DNA of 11,712 nt from Ga0074139 sp964515195 (lineage in GTDB: Bacteria; Bdellovibrionota; Bdellovibrionia; Bdellovibrionales; Bdellovibrionaceae). Position numbers and translations under genes: made by a program. Below the pieces are notes generated by a model, which saw nothing but the letters and a program-made list of their open reading frames with translations, was not told where the DNA came from and did not search any database. The stretch spans positions 1-11,712 of the forward strand of contig CAZETK010000075.1 of the NCBI GenBank assembly GCA_964515195.1, in the 5' to 3' direction. This document shows positions 1 to 7,142 of this stretch, in pieces (within the stretch, counting starts at the first letter, position 1; every line of letters begins with the position of its first letter).

Positions 1-1239
1 ACCTTCAATATTCCTGACAAGCCCAGGACCGTTGGTCCATTTGTAGAAAAGGACCATTGGCGTGAGTGGGGCGTCCAAATCTTAAAGGATAACGATCCGG
101 CCTATCAGGATCCCAATTATAAAAAGGCGGTTCTCTGGGCATCGAAACTAGGAACTGTAAGCTTTTACAGCCATGGACCTCTGTCTTCGGAATTTTCCCG
201 CCTTTATAGTGCTTATAAAAGACATTTTGAACGGACTGATTCCTATGGCCCAGAGATCCTGCGGTTTACGAATTCGGGGACAGAAGCCAATAATATGCTT
301 TATGAATTTGCCGAATACGCCTTTCATCAACGAACTGGAAAAAAGGCCCAGAGAGCCAATTTACTTTATTTTGGAAACCCTTATGGAGGCACATTTGGGC
401 GGATTGCTGAAATCGGTGTTCGTTATCAGACGGATCCAGCAATAGCCGCTCGACTTCAAATTCCTACGCCACACACGCGTCGGTTCAGTGCCCACTCACC
501 CGAAGAGGCCGCGCGCTTGGATTTGATCGAGAAAGAAGCTTTGAGTTTCATTCGGAAGCAAGTCCAAAATGACGACCTGGAAATTGGCGGAATCTTTTTA
601 GAGCCAATTACGACAACAAAAGGTTTGCATATGTTCCGCCCTCAATTTTTAGCTGAGTTGCGAAAACTCGCAGACGAGCTCAATGTTCCGATCATGGCTG
701 ATGAGATATTCACGGGGGGTGGGCGCACGGGCGAGTTTTGGGCCGTGGCTCACTATGGTGATTTCCGCCCTGACCTTTTTACCTTTGGGAAAGGATTGGG
801 AGTCTCTGGAGTGGCTTCATTTTCTAGCTACAAAGTAGTGAAGGACCAGCGCCAACTAAAGTGGAGATGGCCTTCCTATGAAAACACAGAGCATCAGAAA
901 GATGGCCTGTACACTTATCCGGATGCAGTATTGGATAATACTTCCCGTGTTCATCCATTAGCTCTAGTTCAAAGCCTTAAGATCATAACACGGGTTCTTG
1001 ATGATAATCTGACAGAACACGCTAAACGAGAAGGTGCGGAAGCTCTTGCGCTGATGAAAGAGAAAGCCAAGCGTCTTGGCTTTGAAGATGAGATTTTTGG
1101 AATTGGGCTTTTGTTTGATCTGGGCTCTCATACCCCAGAGCTTCTGAGAAGTGTGAGTCATTATAATGGGCGTCTCTCGCCCCCCATTACCGTCACTGCC
1201 GATGACTTTACAATTCTGTTAAGCGAAGCAGTGCGGTGA
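1..1239 (+). CDS. Class III PLP-dependent aminotransferase (5'-truncated by window edge)
   Basis: The reading frame is open from base 1 and ends at TGA 1237-1239, giving 412 visible residues; the start lies upstream of the window. Visible family signatures are SGTEAN (residues 92-97, cofactor phosphate region), the DEIFTGGGRTG stretch whose Asp234 should contact the PLP pyridine nitrogen, and FGKGLG, where Lys264 is the expected Schiff-base lysine. These are in the order and spacing of the class III (omega-aminotransferase) family, whose members usually have about 420-460 residues, so perhaps 10-50 residues are missing. The enzyme should move an amino group from a substrate amine to a 2-oxo acid in the cytoplasm. 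The substrate cannot be told from motifs; lysine-6-aminotransferase or another omega-aminotransferase are options. Any promoter is outside the window. The next gene starts 76 bases downstream on the same strand with no obvious terminator between. Confidence 0.9.
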   Translation, partial: TFNIPDKPRTVGPFVEKDHWREWGVQILKDNDPAYQDPNYKKAVLWASKLGTVSFYSHGPLSSEFSRLYSAYKRHFERTDSYGPEILRFTNSGTEANNMLYEFAEYAFHQRTGKKAQRANLLYFGNPYGGTFGRIAEIGVRYQTDPAIAARLQIPTPHTRRFSAHSPEEAARLDLIEKEALSFIRKQVQNDDLEIGGIFLEPITTTKGLHMFRPQFLAELRKLADELNVPIMADEIFTGGGRTGEFWAVAHYGDFRPDLFTFGKGLGVSGVASFSSYKVVKDQRQLKWRWPSYENTEHQKDGLYTYPDAVLDNTSRVHPLALVQSLKIITRVLDDNLTEHAKREGAEALALMKEKAKRLGFEDEIFGIGLLFDLGSHTPELLRSVSHYNGRLSPPITVTADDFTILLSEAVR

Positions 1240-1315
1240 AATTGCTAACGTAGGCCTTCCGATCATCAGCAAGATCCGATTGAATTCGGTCTCCGTCTTG
1301 CAAACACACAAAGTT

Positions 1316-2608
1316 ATGAAAATACGATCGCCCTATGGGCGAAATCAGCAGCGAGATCACAACCATTTTAGCATTTGGACTGTCCATGCCTTGATCGTAT
1401 GTATGCTCATTTCCGTTCCGTTTCATTTTGAGACAGAACAAGGTGACCTTAAATTAAAGGCACAGGCGGCGGCCGCTCAGAACTCCTGTGTGAAGGTCTT
1501 ACGGATAATTGAAAGCCAAAAATCTCGGTCCGCTGTGAACACACCATCAGAATCTTTCGGATACAGGCGGGTTCACAGTGATATTATCCCAGATAGTTTT
1601 TTGGCAGAGGAGTCATCAGACGCTCAATATGCTTCGAAGCCGACTGTTATGACTTTGGAGCCAGTTATCAGCCAAGAGAGTCGCGAGTTGATTCCGGCAA
1701 AAAAAACCGGGGAGTACTGGTTTTCCAAATACAAAATGGAAGACAACGATATTCAGGGAGATTTGCGATCTGTGCGCGTCATGTTTGGTCCGCAACTTAG
1801 CTATTATTTAGGCTATCGGATGATAGCGCCTGATACGCTTACGATACCAAGAGTGAGAGATCTAATGGCTAATATCAAGTTGCTGAATCATGATCTTCTT
1901 GAACAAGGTGTCGAGCCTATTAGCTTAAGCTTTTACGAAATTCAAAATGAGGTTGTCAGCAGTTATGCTTTTTTAAAGCGTTTTGGTGAAGAAAAAGCTT
2001 ATCCTATTGGCCGTGATCAACATGTTGGACTGCATGATCACTCCTACCATGTCCCAAGCTTGATTGTGCCCAATCAGCTTCTTGATGTCGCTGCTCGAAC
2101 TGTTAAGTTCTACTTGAAGCTTCACAATTATCTTTTACGTGATGCAGGCTTAAGTGAGTATGAAATTCAAATTCTGTCACCAGTTCTTGAAGATATAACT
2201 GAAATCGTGGGAAAATCAGTTGATTACGGCATGGGAAATTTGACCCCTGTGATTCTTCATCTTTTAACCCAGGGCTACGACACGAAAGATCTTTCTAAGA
2301 TGACTCATCCCCTCAATTACCTTTCTTTAAGAAGTTTGCAGGATGATCTTGTCCTTGAAGTTGAAAAGTTTCGTGTTTTGGGCTATTTGCTCAGGATCAA
2401 AGATGCAGATGGAGAAGCTCTCAAACCAAATGTTAAGTCCCAACTGTTAAGGAAATACGGAGAGGTCATCAATCAGTTTTACGATCGGTTTGAATCAGAA
2501 CTTCCTCAAGCCAAAGATTTTATGAACGGTCAAGACGTTATGGTTAAGGTAGAACAAAAGCTTCGACACTTGCATCTAGCGGCCTCTAAACTCAATTCAC
2601 CTCTCTGA
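1316..2608 (+). CDS. Exported protein of unknown function with a His-rich motif
   Basis: I do not recognise this 430-residue protein. ATG 1316 is preferred over the in-frame TTG at 1280 because it puts a basic N-terminus (MKIRSPYGR) ahead of a hydrophobic stretch (about residues 19-37) and an Ala-rich site (AQAAAAQ, about residues 50-56), resembling a Sec signal or N-terminal anchor. Neither start has a convincing Shine-Dalgarno. The mature part looks soluble and mostly helical. It has a conspicuous cluster, HVGLHDHSYH (His236, His240, His242, His245), which could bind a metal. The C-terminal third (about 330-430) is rich in charged and leucine residues, compatible with long helices or coiled coil. 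It follows the aminotransferase on the same strand and may be cotranscribed with it, but a functional link is not evident. It ends 22 bases before the convergent CNNM-like gene. Confidence 0.72.
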   Translation: MKIRSPYGRNQQRDHNHFSIWTVHALIVCMLISVPFHFETEQGDLKLKAQAAAAQNSCVKVLRIIESQKSRSAVNTPSESFGYRRVHSDIIPDSFLAEESSDAQYASKPTVMTLEPVISQESRELIPAKKTGEYWFSKYKMEDNDIQGDLRSVRVMFGPQLSYYLGYRMIAPDTLTIPRVRDLMANIKLLNHDLLEQGVEPISLSFYEIQNEVVSSYAFLKRFGEEKAYPIGRDQHVGLHDHSYHVPSLIVPNQLLDVAARTVKFYLKLHNYLLRDAGLSEYEIQILSPVLEDITEIVGKSVDYGMGNLTPVILHLLTQGYDTKDLSKMTHPLNYLSLRSLQDDLVLEVEKFRVLGYLLRIKDADGEALKPNVKSQLLRKYGEVINQFYDRFESELPQAKDFMNGQDVMVKVEQKLRHLHLAASKLNSPL

Positions 2609-2630
2609 GGTTCTGATATATGCAACATGG

Positions 2631-3695
2631 CTATCTAGAAAGATCAGTTGGATTGAGGCCTCTTCTGTAGCGAGTTCGAGTAGCTAAGATACGACGAAGG
2701 TTATCGTCATCATCTTCATCGTAAATGTCGCCCACGATTTCTTCGATAATATCTTCGATCGTGACAATTCCAAGGTGATTTCCGCTTGGAGAGAAAACAA
2801 TGCACATATGACTTCGTTTATCCTGCATTAAAGTGAGGGCACGAAGGGCAGAATCTGTCGGTAGGATTCTTAACGCTGGCCGTACGATGCCGGGCCAGGA
2901 GGTTTCACCAGTTTCTTTAAAGGCCATGAATTCCTTTGTATGAAGAATGCCTAAAATATGACCCTTCTCTATGACAGGCAGGCGAGTGTGCCCTGAGCTG
3001 AGAACCATTTGTTTCACATGCTCAAGGCTATCCGAAGTGTTGATGAAATTAACTTCAGGCCATGGGATCATAATGTCTTTAATCAGACGGCGTTCGATAC
3101 CAGCCAGATTCAGCATCAGAACTCGATGCGTTGGCGACATAATATCCAGCTCAATGGTCTCTTGATTTGTGGTGTCCTTAAAGCGGGCGCGCTTATGAAA
3201 AAGCCAAAGGATTCGTTTTGTCGACCATTCTAGAATTGTAACAATTGGCGAAAGAATCCGATCTGCAAAGAATAAGACAGGGGCCCCCGCGAGTACAATT
3301 CGCAAAGGCATTCGTATAGCCAGCGTTTTTGGAACAAGCTCACCGATGACAACGCTTAAATATGTGATCGGAGCGACTGCGATAAGAACCGATAAAACCT
3401 CTGCGGAGGCTTGCCCTAGCCCCAAGCTTTGCATAAAAACTGGTTTAAGATTTTCCGTGGGTCGGGCGCCTCCGACAGGTGCTGCGAAAGCAGCCACTAC
3501 AGTGATACCAATTTGAATGACCGAAAGTGTTCGTTCAGGGTTACTTTTGAGAGCCAAAATTTTTTGAGCCGTTTGATGGCCCTTTCTTGCAGCTGATCGT
3601 AGCTCGGGGCGGGAAATCGACACGAACGCCATTTCATAGGCCGCGAAAAGAGCATTCAAGAATAGGCAAATGCCAATGGTGAAAAGTTTTTCCAT
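2631..3695 (-). CDS. CNNM/CorC (HlyC) family membrane protein with CBS pair, lacking the C-terminal CorC_HlyC domain
   Basis: The 354-residue product has an N-terminal CNNM (DUF21) transmembrane domain. Hydrophobic segments lie at about 3-25, 57-77, 98-120 and 130-156, with family hallmarks PERTLSVIQIGIT (53-65) and GELVPKTLAIR (118-128). A cytoplasmic CBS pair follows at about 203-262 and 268-325, ending in the typical GIVTIEDIIEEIVGDIYDE. Family members of 420-450 residues normally continue into a CorC_HlyC (transporter-associated) domain. Here the protein ends about 30 residues after the CBS pair, in a short acidic-then-basic tail. Relatives are linked to Mg2+/Co2+ efflux or resistance, and the CBS pair usually senses adenine nucleotides; transport by this protein is inferred. 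ATG 3695 is used without a clear Shine-Dalgarno. The gene is divergent from a stand-alone CBS-pair gene. Confidence 0.88.
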   Translation of the reverse strand: MEKLFTIGICLFLNALFAAYEMAFVSISRPELRSAARKGHQTAQKILALKSNPERTLSVIQIGITVVAAFAAPVGGARPTENLKPVFMQSLGLGQASAEVLSVLIAVAPITYLSVVIGELVPKTLAIRMPLRIVLAGAPVLFFADRILSPIVTILEWSTKRILWLFHKRARFKDTTNQETIELDIMSPTHRVLMLNLAGIERRLIKDIMIPWPEVNFINTSDSLEHVKQMVLSSGHTRLPVIEKGHILGILHTKEFMAFKETGETSWPGIVRPALRILPTDSALRALTLMQDKRSHMCIVFSPSGNHLGIVTIEDIIEEIVGDIYDEDDDDNLRRILATRTRYRRGLNPTDLSR

Positions 3696-3730
3696 TTGAA
3701 GAACTCAACTTAATCTTCGAAATGGAGAAT

Positions 3731-3746
3731 GGCAACTCAGGTTGCC
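3731..3746. repeat. Inverted repeat in the divergent promoter region
   Basis: GGCAAC, then the 4-base loop TCAG, then GTTGCC form a perfect 6-bp-arm inverted repeat in the 143-base gap between the CNNM-like gene (minus) and the CBS gene (plus). Read on the minus strand, the left arm is contained in TTGCCA (3735-3730), a possible -35 box placed 17 bases from a weak TAAGTT (3712-3707). It could be an operator for a dimeric regulator or a small hairpin. The role is inferred from position only. Confidence 0.4.
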
Positions 3747-3826
3747 TGACATCCAAAGTATTTGTTACAGGACGTGAATGATGAATCTCGAATTGTGGAA
3801 TGTATTTTGCTGTCTTCTTCGATAAC

Positions 3827-3833
3827 AAGGAGG
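3827..3833 (+). promoter_or_regulatory. Shine-Dalgarno of the CBS-pair gene
   Basis: AAGGAGG, a full anti-16S match, lies 5 bases before ATG 3839. It decides this start over the in-frame ATG at 3800, which would add 13 residues and has no such site. Confidence 0.9.
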
Positions 3834-3838
3834 CATCT

Positions 3839-4267
3839 ATGCGAGTTCAAGAAGTAATGACAAAGAATCTTGAGATTTTACCGCCAGAAAGCACTGTGTT
3901 TGATGCGGCAAAAAAAATGAAAGAGCTAGACGTGGGAGTTTTGCCCATTGGCGATAAGGAAAGAGTCATCGGAGTTTTAACAGATCGAGATATCACTCTG
4001 GGAGTTGTAGCTTCTGATAAAGATGCCCGTGACTGCAAGGTCCAGGATATCATGTCAAAAGACGTAGAAACAATCTCAAGCGATTCGGATATTGATGAAG
4101 CAACGGAAAAAATGTCCGCTCAACAAATTCGCCGTCTGGTGGTGATCGATAAGGATCAGCGTCCTGTTGGCATCGTTTCTTTAGGCGATTTAGCAACAAA
4201 AAGCAGTGAAGCTCGTGCTGGAAAAGCGTTAGGGGATATTTCCGAGCCCAGTCGCCCATCACATTGA
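3839..4267 (+). CDS. Stand-alone CBS-pair protein
   Basis: This 142-residue cytoplasmic protein consists almost only of two CBS motifs (a Bateman module). The first runs over residues 1-58 (VMTKNLEILPPESTV through GVLTDRDI). The second runs over 67-122 (DIMSKDVETIS through GIVSLGDLA). A short polar tail follows. CBS pairs bind adenosine nucleotides or related ligands and regulate partners; in small proteins of this kind the partner is usually unknown. The start is fixed by the AAGGAGG site just upstream, and a strong terminator follows 28 bases after the stop, so the gene appears to be a single transcription unit. It is divergent from the CNNM-like gene, which has its own CBS pair; a shared signal is possible but unproven. 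No clear sigma-70 promoter was found upstream. Confidence 0.92.
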   Translation: MRVQEVMTKNLEILPPESTVFDAAKKMKELDVGVLPIGDKERVIGVLTDRDITLGVVASDKDARDCKVQDIMSKDVETISSDSDIDEATEKMSAQQIRRLVVIDKDQRPVGIVSLGDLATKSSEARAGKALGDISEPSRPSH

Positions 4268-4295
4268 TCTAAAAATATAAACAATTTTCACCTTT

Positions 4296-4333
4296 AAAAA
4301 GGATCTGGACCTATGTCGCAGATCCTTTTTTTT
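4296..4333 (+). terminator. Rho-independent terminator of the CBS-pair gene
   Basis: The stem GGATCTG (4301-4307) pairs with CAGATCC (4319-4325), and A5 (4296-4300) can extend the pairing with the T-run. The stem is followed by eight T (4326-4333). A further 3-bp pairing inside the loop (GAC with GTC) is possible. The A-run on the left would also give a U-run on the other strand, so it could act in both directions. Confidence 0.92.
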
Positions 4334-4386
4334 CAGGCCTCTAGATATCGCCGCATTCTGCCGATTGAAATTTGTCATCAATCGAC

Positions 4387-4391
4387 AGGAG
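4387..4391 (+). promoter_or_regulatory. Shine-Dalgarno of the L,D-transpeptidase gene
   Basis: AGGAG lies 7 bases before ATG 4399 and selects that start over the in-frame TTG at 4372. The shorter start also gives a compact lipoprotein signal peptide. Confidence 0.85.
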
Positions 4392-4398
4392 AATCAAC

Positions 4399-5241
4399 AT
4401 GGACGCGGCATTCACGGCAAATAGAACATTCACTCTGGTTTTTTTTCTGGCCTTTTTTCTTCAAGCCTGCGCTCCTTCTTCCATAGAAAAACTGCCTGAT
4501 GATCCTGCCAATGAACCGGCTCCAATTACCAGAGAGGATGAGGGAGCTAAAGAACATTTTGATGAACCTCCTATGGCCGAGACGCCACCTATGACTGAGT
4601 TACCGCCCGTTACAGAAGAGCCTCCAACGGTTCAGCTGCCTCAAGACCCAACAGTTCCCGAAACCTACGAAGAGCGGGTTTTGAGATTATACGATCATTT
4701 GGACCCTGAAAGGGTTGTGCCCACTCAAGCCTTAAAAGAGGCGGTTCTCTACTTTCATGAAAACAAAAGCAAGTTCACGAACCAGAAAGTGTTGTCCATT
4801 CTTGATTTTAATCAGAGTTCAGTTAAAAAACGTTGGCATTTTGTCTATTTGGGCACTGGCGAAGTATGGAGCTTACATGTTTCCCATGGGAAGGGTTCGG
4901 ACAGCAATCATGATGGCTATGCTGAAAAGTTCAGTAATGTCTCAGGATCAAATGCGACCTCTTTGGGATTTTACCGCACAGCCGAAACCTATACCGGAAG
5001 CAATGGCTATTCTCTGCGTTTAGACGGCCTTTCTTCGACAAACTCGAAAGCCCGCGCGCGTGCCATCGTTGTTCATGGTGCCAGTTATGTTCAGGATCGA
5101 AATGTTATTCAAGGTCGCAGTTGGGGGTGTCCTGCCGTTTCGATGACTCATCATAGAAAAGTCATTGATCTTATCAAGGGCGGCAGCTTGATATATGCTG
5201 TCGGTGGTGAATCACAAGCGCAACTCCTGGGACAGCTGTAG
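4399..5241 (+). CDS. Lipoprotein L,D-transpeptidase (murein L,D-transpeptidase, YkuD_2-like)
   Basis: The 280-residue product begins with a hydrophobic signal ending in the lipobox LQAC (Cys24), so it should be lipid-anchored in the envelope. Residues about 30-90 form a Pro/Glu-rich linker. Within it, residues 57-80 are four copies of a hexapeptide of the form PP-M/V-A/T-E-x. The catalytic domain occupies about 115-275 and carries VVHGA (His226) and GRSWGCPAV (Cys244), the His and Cys of L,D-transpeptidases. The SHGKGSDSNHDG stretch and SGSNATSLGFY are typical of the murein L,D-transpeptidase catalytic family. Such enzymes form 3-3 peptidoglycan cross-links, exchange terminal D-amino acids, or attach proteins to the wall. 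In Bdellovibrio, L,D-transpeptidases have been linked to remodelling of prey and predator wall; whether this one takes part is unknown. It is convergent with the GH15 gene. Confidence 0.9.
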   Translation: MDAAFTANRTFTLVFFLAFFLQACAPSSIEKLPDDPANEPAPITREDEGAKEHFDEPPMAETPPMTELPPVTEEPPTVQLPQDPTVPETYEERVLRLYDHLDPERVVPTQALKEAVLYFHENKSKFTNQKVLSILDFNQSSVKKRWHFVYLGTGEVWSLHVSHGKGSDSNHDGYAEKFSNVSGSNATSLGFYRTAETYTGSNGYSLRLDGLSSTNSKARARAIVVHGASYVQDRNVIQGRSWGCPAVSMTHHRKVIDLIKGGSLIYAVGGESQAQLLGQL

Positions 5242-5300
5242 TACGTTAGACGCTATGAAAACCCTCGATTGCTGTTTCAAAGAAGGCTGGGGACATCTGC

Positions 5301-7106
5301 TTAAATCAAAAATTTAGGTTTTCTCAAAGCCCGATCCATAGCGAAACTACAGTTAATTAAACCCACATGGCTGTAACATTGCGGGAAGTTTCCCCATTGG
5401 CTTTCAGATTCAATTTCGAAGTCTTCAGACATTAAGCCTAATTCGTTTTGGGCCTTCAATATTTTTGGTAAAAGGGCCTGTGCTTCATCGACGAAATCAA
5501 GATGAAGAAGTGCCTCAATAAACCAGAAACTACAGATCAGAAAGGCGGATCTTTGATTGCCAAAATCATCGCTGTGTTTATAGCGAAGTAAAAATCCGGG
5601 AGCAATTTCAAGTTCCTTTTGAATCGTGCGAAGGTGATGAATAGCTCTTTCGCGGGGCTTGTCATCGAAATAACCTAAGGTGATCATCTGCAGAAGACTG
5701 GAATCGAGATCAACAGATCCTTCATATTGAGTGTAAGCCTTTAAGTCAGGGTTATAACATTTCTCTATTAGCTCTGAAGATTCCTCGATAACTTTCTGAG
5801 CTTTCTCGGCCAAGTTTTTGTCGCCTGAGCGAAGGGCGATTTTTCGACAGGCATATCCGCCGGCCCAATGAAACAGTAATGAATAAGCATGAACGGATTT
5901 GCGCCCTCGGAACTCCCAAATTCCATTGTCAGGTTCATTAATTGTTTTTTGAATGCGATTGAGAAGTGTTTTGACCAGCACCGTGGATCGTTCCTGATTA
6001 TAGTGTAAAATCCTGGCATCCGTATAGAGATCGTAAAGAGCTAACAATATCTGCCCGTAAGCATCGTTCTGAACTTGTTTGGCGGCGTCATTTCCCACGC
6101 GAACAGGTTTATTTCCAAAATACCCGGCGAGAGGCATTTCAACCTCTTGCATTTGGGGCCGACCATCAATGCAGTATACGGGTTGTACTCGTTCCAAAGA
6201 AGCGATATTGAGGTTTTCAATATAGTGCGCGTACTTTTCAGCCTCGTCAAAATGTCCTAAGGAATTCAAAGCGGCAAGCGTATAGTAAGTATCTCGCAGC
6301 CAGCAATAGCGGTAATCCCAGTTTCGCCCTTCGCCCGGAATCTCTGGTAAGCTTGTCGTGAAACTTGCGACAATGCCGCCGGTGTCTTCAAACTGATGCA
6401 ACTTTAAAGCTAAAGCTGATCGTATCACTTCTTCCTGAAAAACCTTGGGAAGCGCACACTGGCGCACCCAGTTCTGCCAGTATTTTTCAGTGCGTGTATA
6501 GAAGTGCTCGTAAGTGGTTTTAAGTGGAGCCTCCAGAGGTATACCCCAAGAGAGAACAAGATAAAGGTCCTCACTCAAAGAAAAATCCCGATTCTGCTCA
6601 ATCATTGTCATCGAGGCATTTGTGGTCAGTCGAACCGGGGCCTCAAGTCCCAAGTATCGGATGTGATTACTGCCTTGGTAAACTTCAGGTTTAAGTTCTC
6701 CATATTGGCCAACCGGAGCACACTTAATACGAATCCTGGGATAACCTGACAGCTTGCGCACCTTGCGCATTAACAAATGGGGCTTGTGATAACGTTCGAA
6801 CTCTAGAAAGCGTGGTGCGAAGTCAATCACTTCAAATTCTCCATCGGCTGCTTTGAAGCGCGTGACGAGAATATTGGTATTACTTATGTAAGACTGATGG
6901 CTTTCATAATCAGCAAGAGCCGGGCGAATCGAAAATTCTCCGCCTTTTTCTTTGTCAAGGAGTGAGCCAAAAATAAAACTCGAGTCAAACCTTGGCCAGC
7001 ACAACCAGGCTATGTTAGCGTCAACGTCAACCAACGCCGAGTAACTGCAGTTTCCGATCAGGCCCATTTTGTACTTATGAGTAGGAAGGGTAGAATTGTT
7101 CAACAT
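5301..7106 (-). CDS. Glycoside hydrolase family 15 protein (glucoamylase/trehalase-like)
   Basis: The 601-residue protein has the two-part layout of bacterial GH15 enzymes. An N-terminal beta-rich domain (about 10-200, GLIGNCSYSALVDVDANIAW, CWPRFDS) is followed by an (alpha/alpha)6 barrel (about 220-595). Diagnostic stretches are GRNWDYRYCWLRD (260-272), NGIWEFRG with the likely acid Glu398, and GLMSED (likely base Glu561) followed by GNFPQCYSHVGLIN (572-585). There is no signal peptide, so it should act in the cytoplasm. GH15 members release glucose from alpha-glucans, and some, such as mycobacterial enzymes, are trehalases. The divergent trehalose synthase/phosphatase neighbour favours a trehalase or related role, but substrate is not readable from motifs. 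ATG 7106 keeps the conserved LP near the N-terminus (LPTHKYKMGLIG); no Shine-Dalgarno precedes it, and a promoter placed for a leaderless mRNA is seen. Confidence 0.93.
   Translation of the reverse strand: MLNNSTLPTHKYKMGLIGNCSYSALVDVDANIAWLCWPRFDSSFIFGSLLDKEKGGEFSIRPALADYESHQSYISNTNILVTRFKAADGEFEVIDFAPRFLEFERYHKPHLLMRKVRKLSGYPRIRIKCAPVGQYGELKPEVYQGSNHIRYLGLEAPVRLTTNASMTMIEQNRDFSLSEDLYLVLSWGIPLEAPLKTTYEHFYTRTEKYWQNWVRQCALPKVFQEEVIRSALALKLHQFEDTGGIVASFTTSLPEIPGEGRNWDYRYCWLRDTYYTLAALNSLGHFDEAEKYAHYIENLNIASLERVQPVYCIDGRPQMQEVEMPLAGYFGNKPVRVGNDAAKQVQNDAYGQILLALYDLYTDARILHYNQERSTVLVKTLLNRIQKTINEPDNGIWEFRGRKSVHAYSLLFHWAGGYACRKIALRSGDKNLAEKAQKVIEESSELIEKCYNPDLKAYTQYEGSVDLDSSLLQMITLGYFDDKPRERAIHHLRTIQKELEIAPGFLLRYKHSDDFGNQRSAFLICSFWFIEALLHLDFVDEAQALLPKILKAQNELGLMSEDFEIESESQWGNFPQCYSHVGLINCSFAMDRALRKPKFLI
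7069..7096 (+). promoter_or_regulatory. Possible sigma-70-type promoter of the trehalose synthase/phosphatase gene
   Basis: TTGTAC (7069-7074), a 16-base spacer and TAGAAT (7091-7096, five of six to TATAAT) lie inside the first codons of the GH15 gene. Transcription would start near 7103, giving a leader of about 27 bases that contains the AAGGGAG ribosome site. The -35 box is weak. Confidence 0.35.
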
Positions 7107-7113
7107 ACTTTAA

Positions 7114-7142
7114 AATATAAGGGAGATCGATGGATTTGACAA
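7114..7142 (-). promoter_or_regulatory. Likely sigma-70-type promoter of the GH15 gene, placed for a leaderless mRNA
   Basis: On the minus strand TTGTCA (7142-7137), a 17-base spacer and TATATT (7119-7114) form a five-of-six plus five-of-six promoter. Only 7 bases separate the -10 box from ATG 7106, so the start point would fall on or next to the start codon, and no Shine-Dalgarno is present. The -35 box lies within codons 3-5 of the divergent synthase gene. Confidence 0.55.
7119..7125 (+). promoter_or_regulatory. Shine-Dalgarno of the trehalose synthase/phosphatase gene
   Basis: AAGGGAG lies 4 bases before ATG 7130. Base 7119 is shared with the -10 box of the proposed GH15 promoter on the other strand, and the rest of the site falls in the spacer of that promoter. 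Confidence 0.75.

Noticed and set aside
1280..1315. TTG 1280 as the start of the exported protein
   Set aside because: It adds 12 residues ahead of the basic N-terminus and has no ribosome site; ATG 1316 gives a more ordinary export signal, though neither start is certain.
2599..2611. ACCTC-TCT-GAGGT hairpin over the stop codon of the unknown exported protein
   Set aside because: The stem is only 5 bp with a 3-base loop and no T-run follows, so it is not supportable as a terminator.
3731..3747. TGGCAACTCAGGTTGCC as a second sigma-54 promoter
   Set aside because: GG and GC are separated by 11 bases rather than 10, which abolishes sigma-54 recognition; the site is better described as an inverted repeat.
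4342..4367. GCCGATTG with an upstream TAGA, resembling a flagellar sigma-28 promoter before the L,D-transpeptidase gene
   Set aside because: The -10 part matches six of eight bases, but the -35 part is poor and the spacer is one base short, so chance is the better explanation.
5242..5300. Shared terminator between the convergent L,D-transpeptidase and GH15 genes
   Set aside because: Only three C-G pairs can form around a long loop and there is no proper T-run on either strand.
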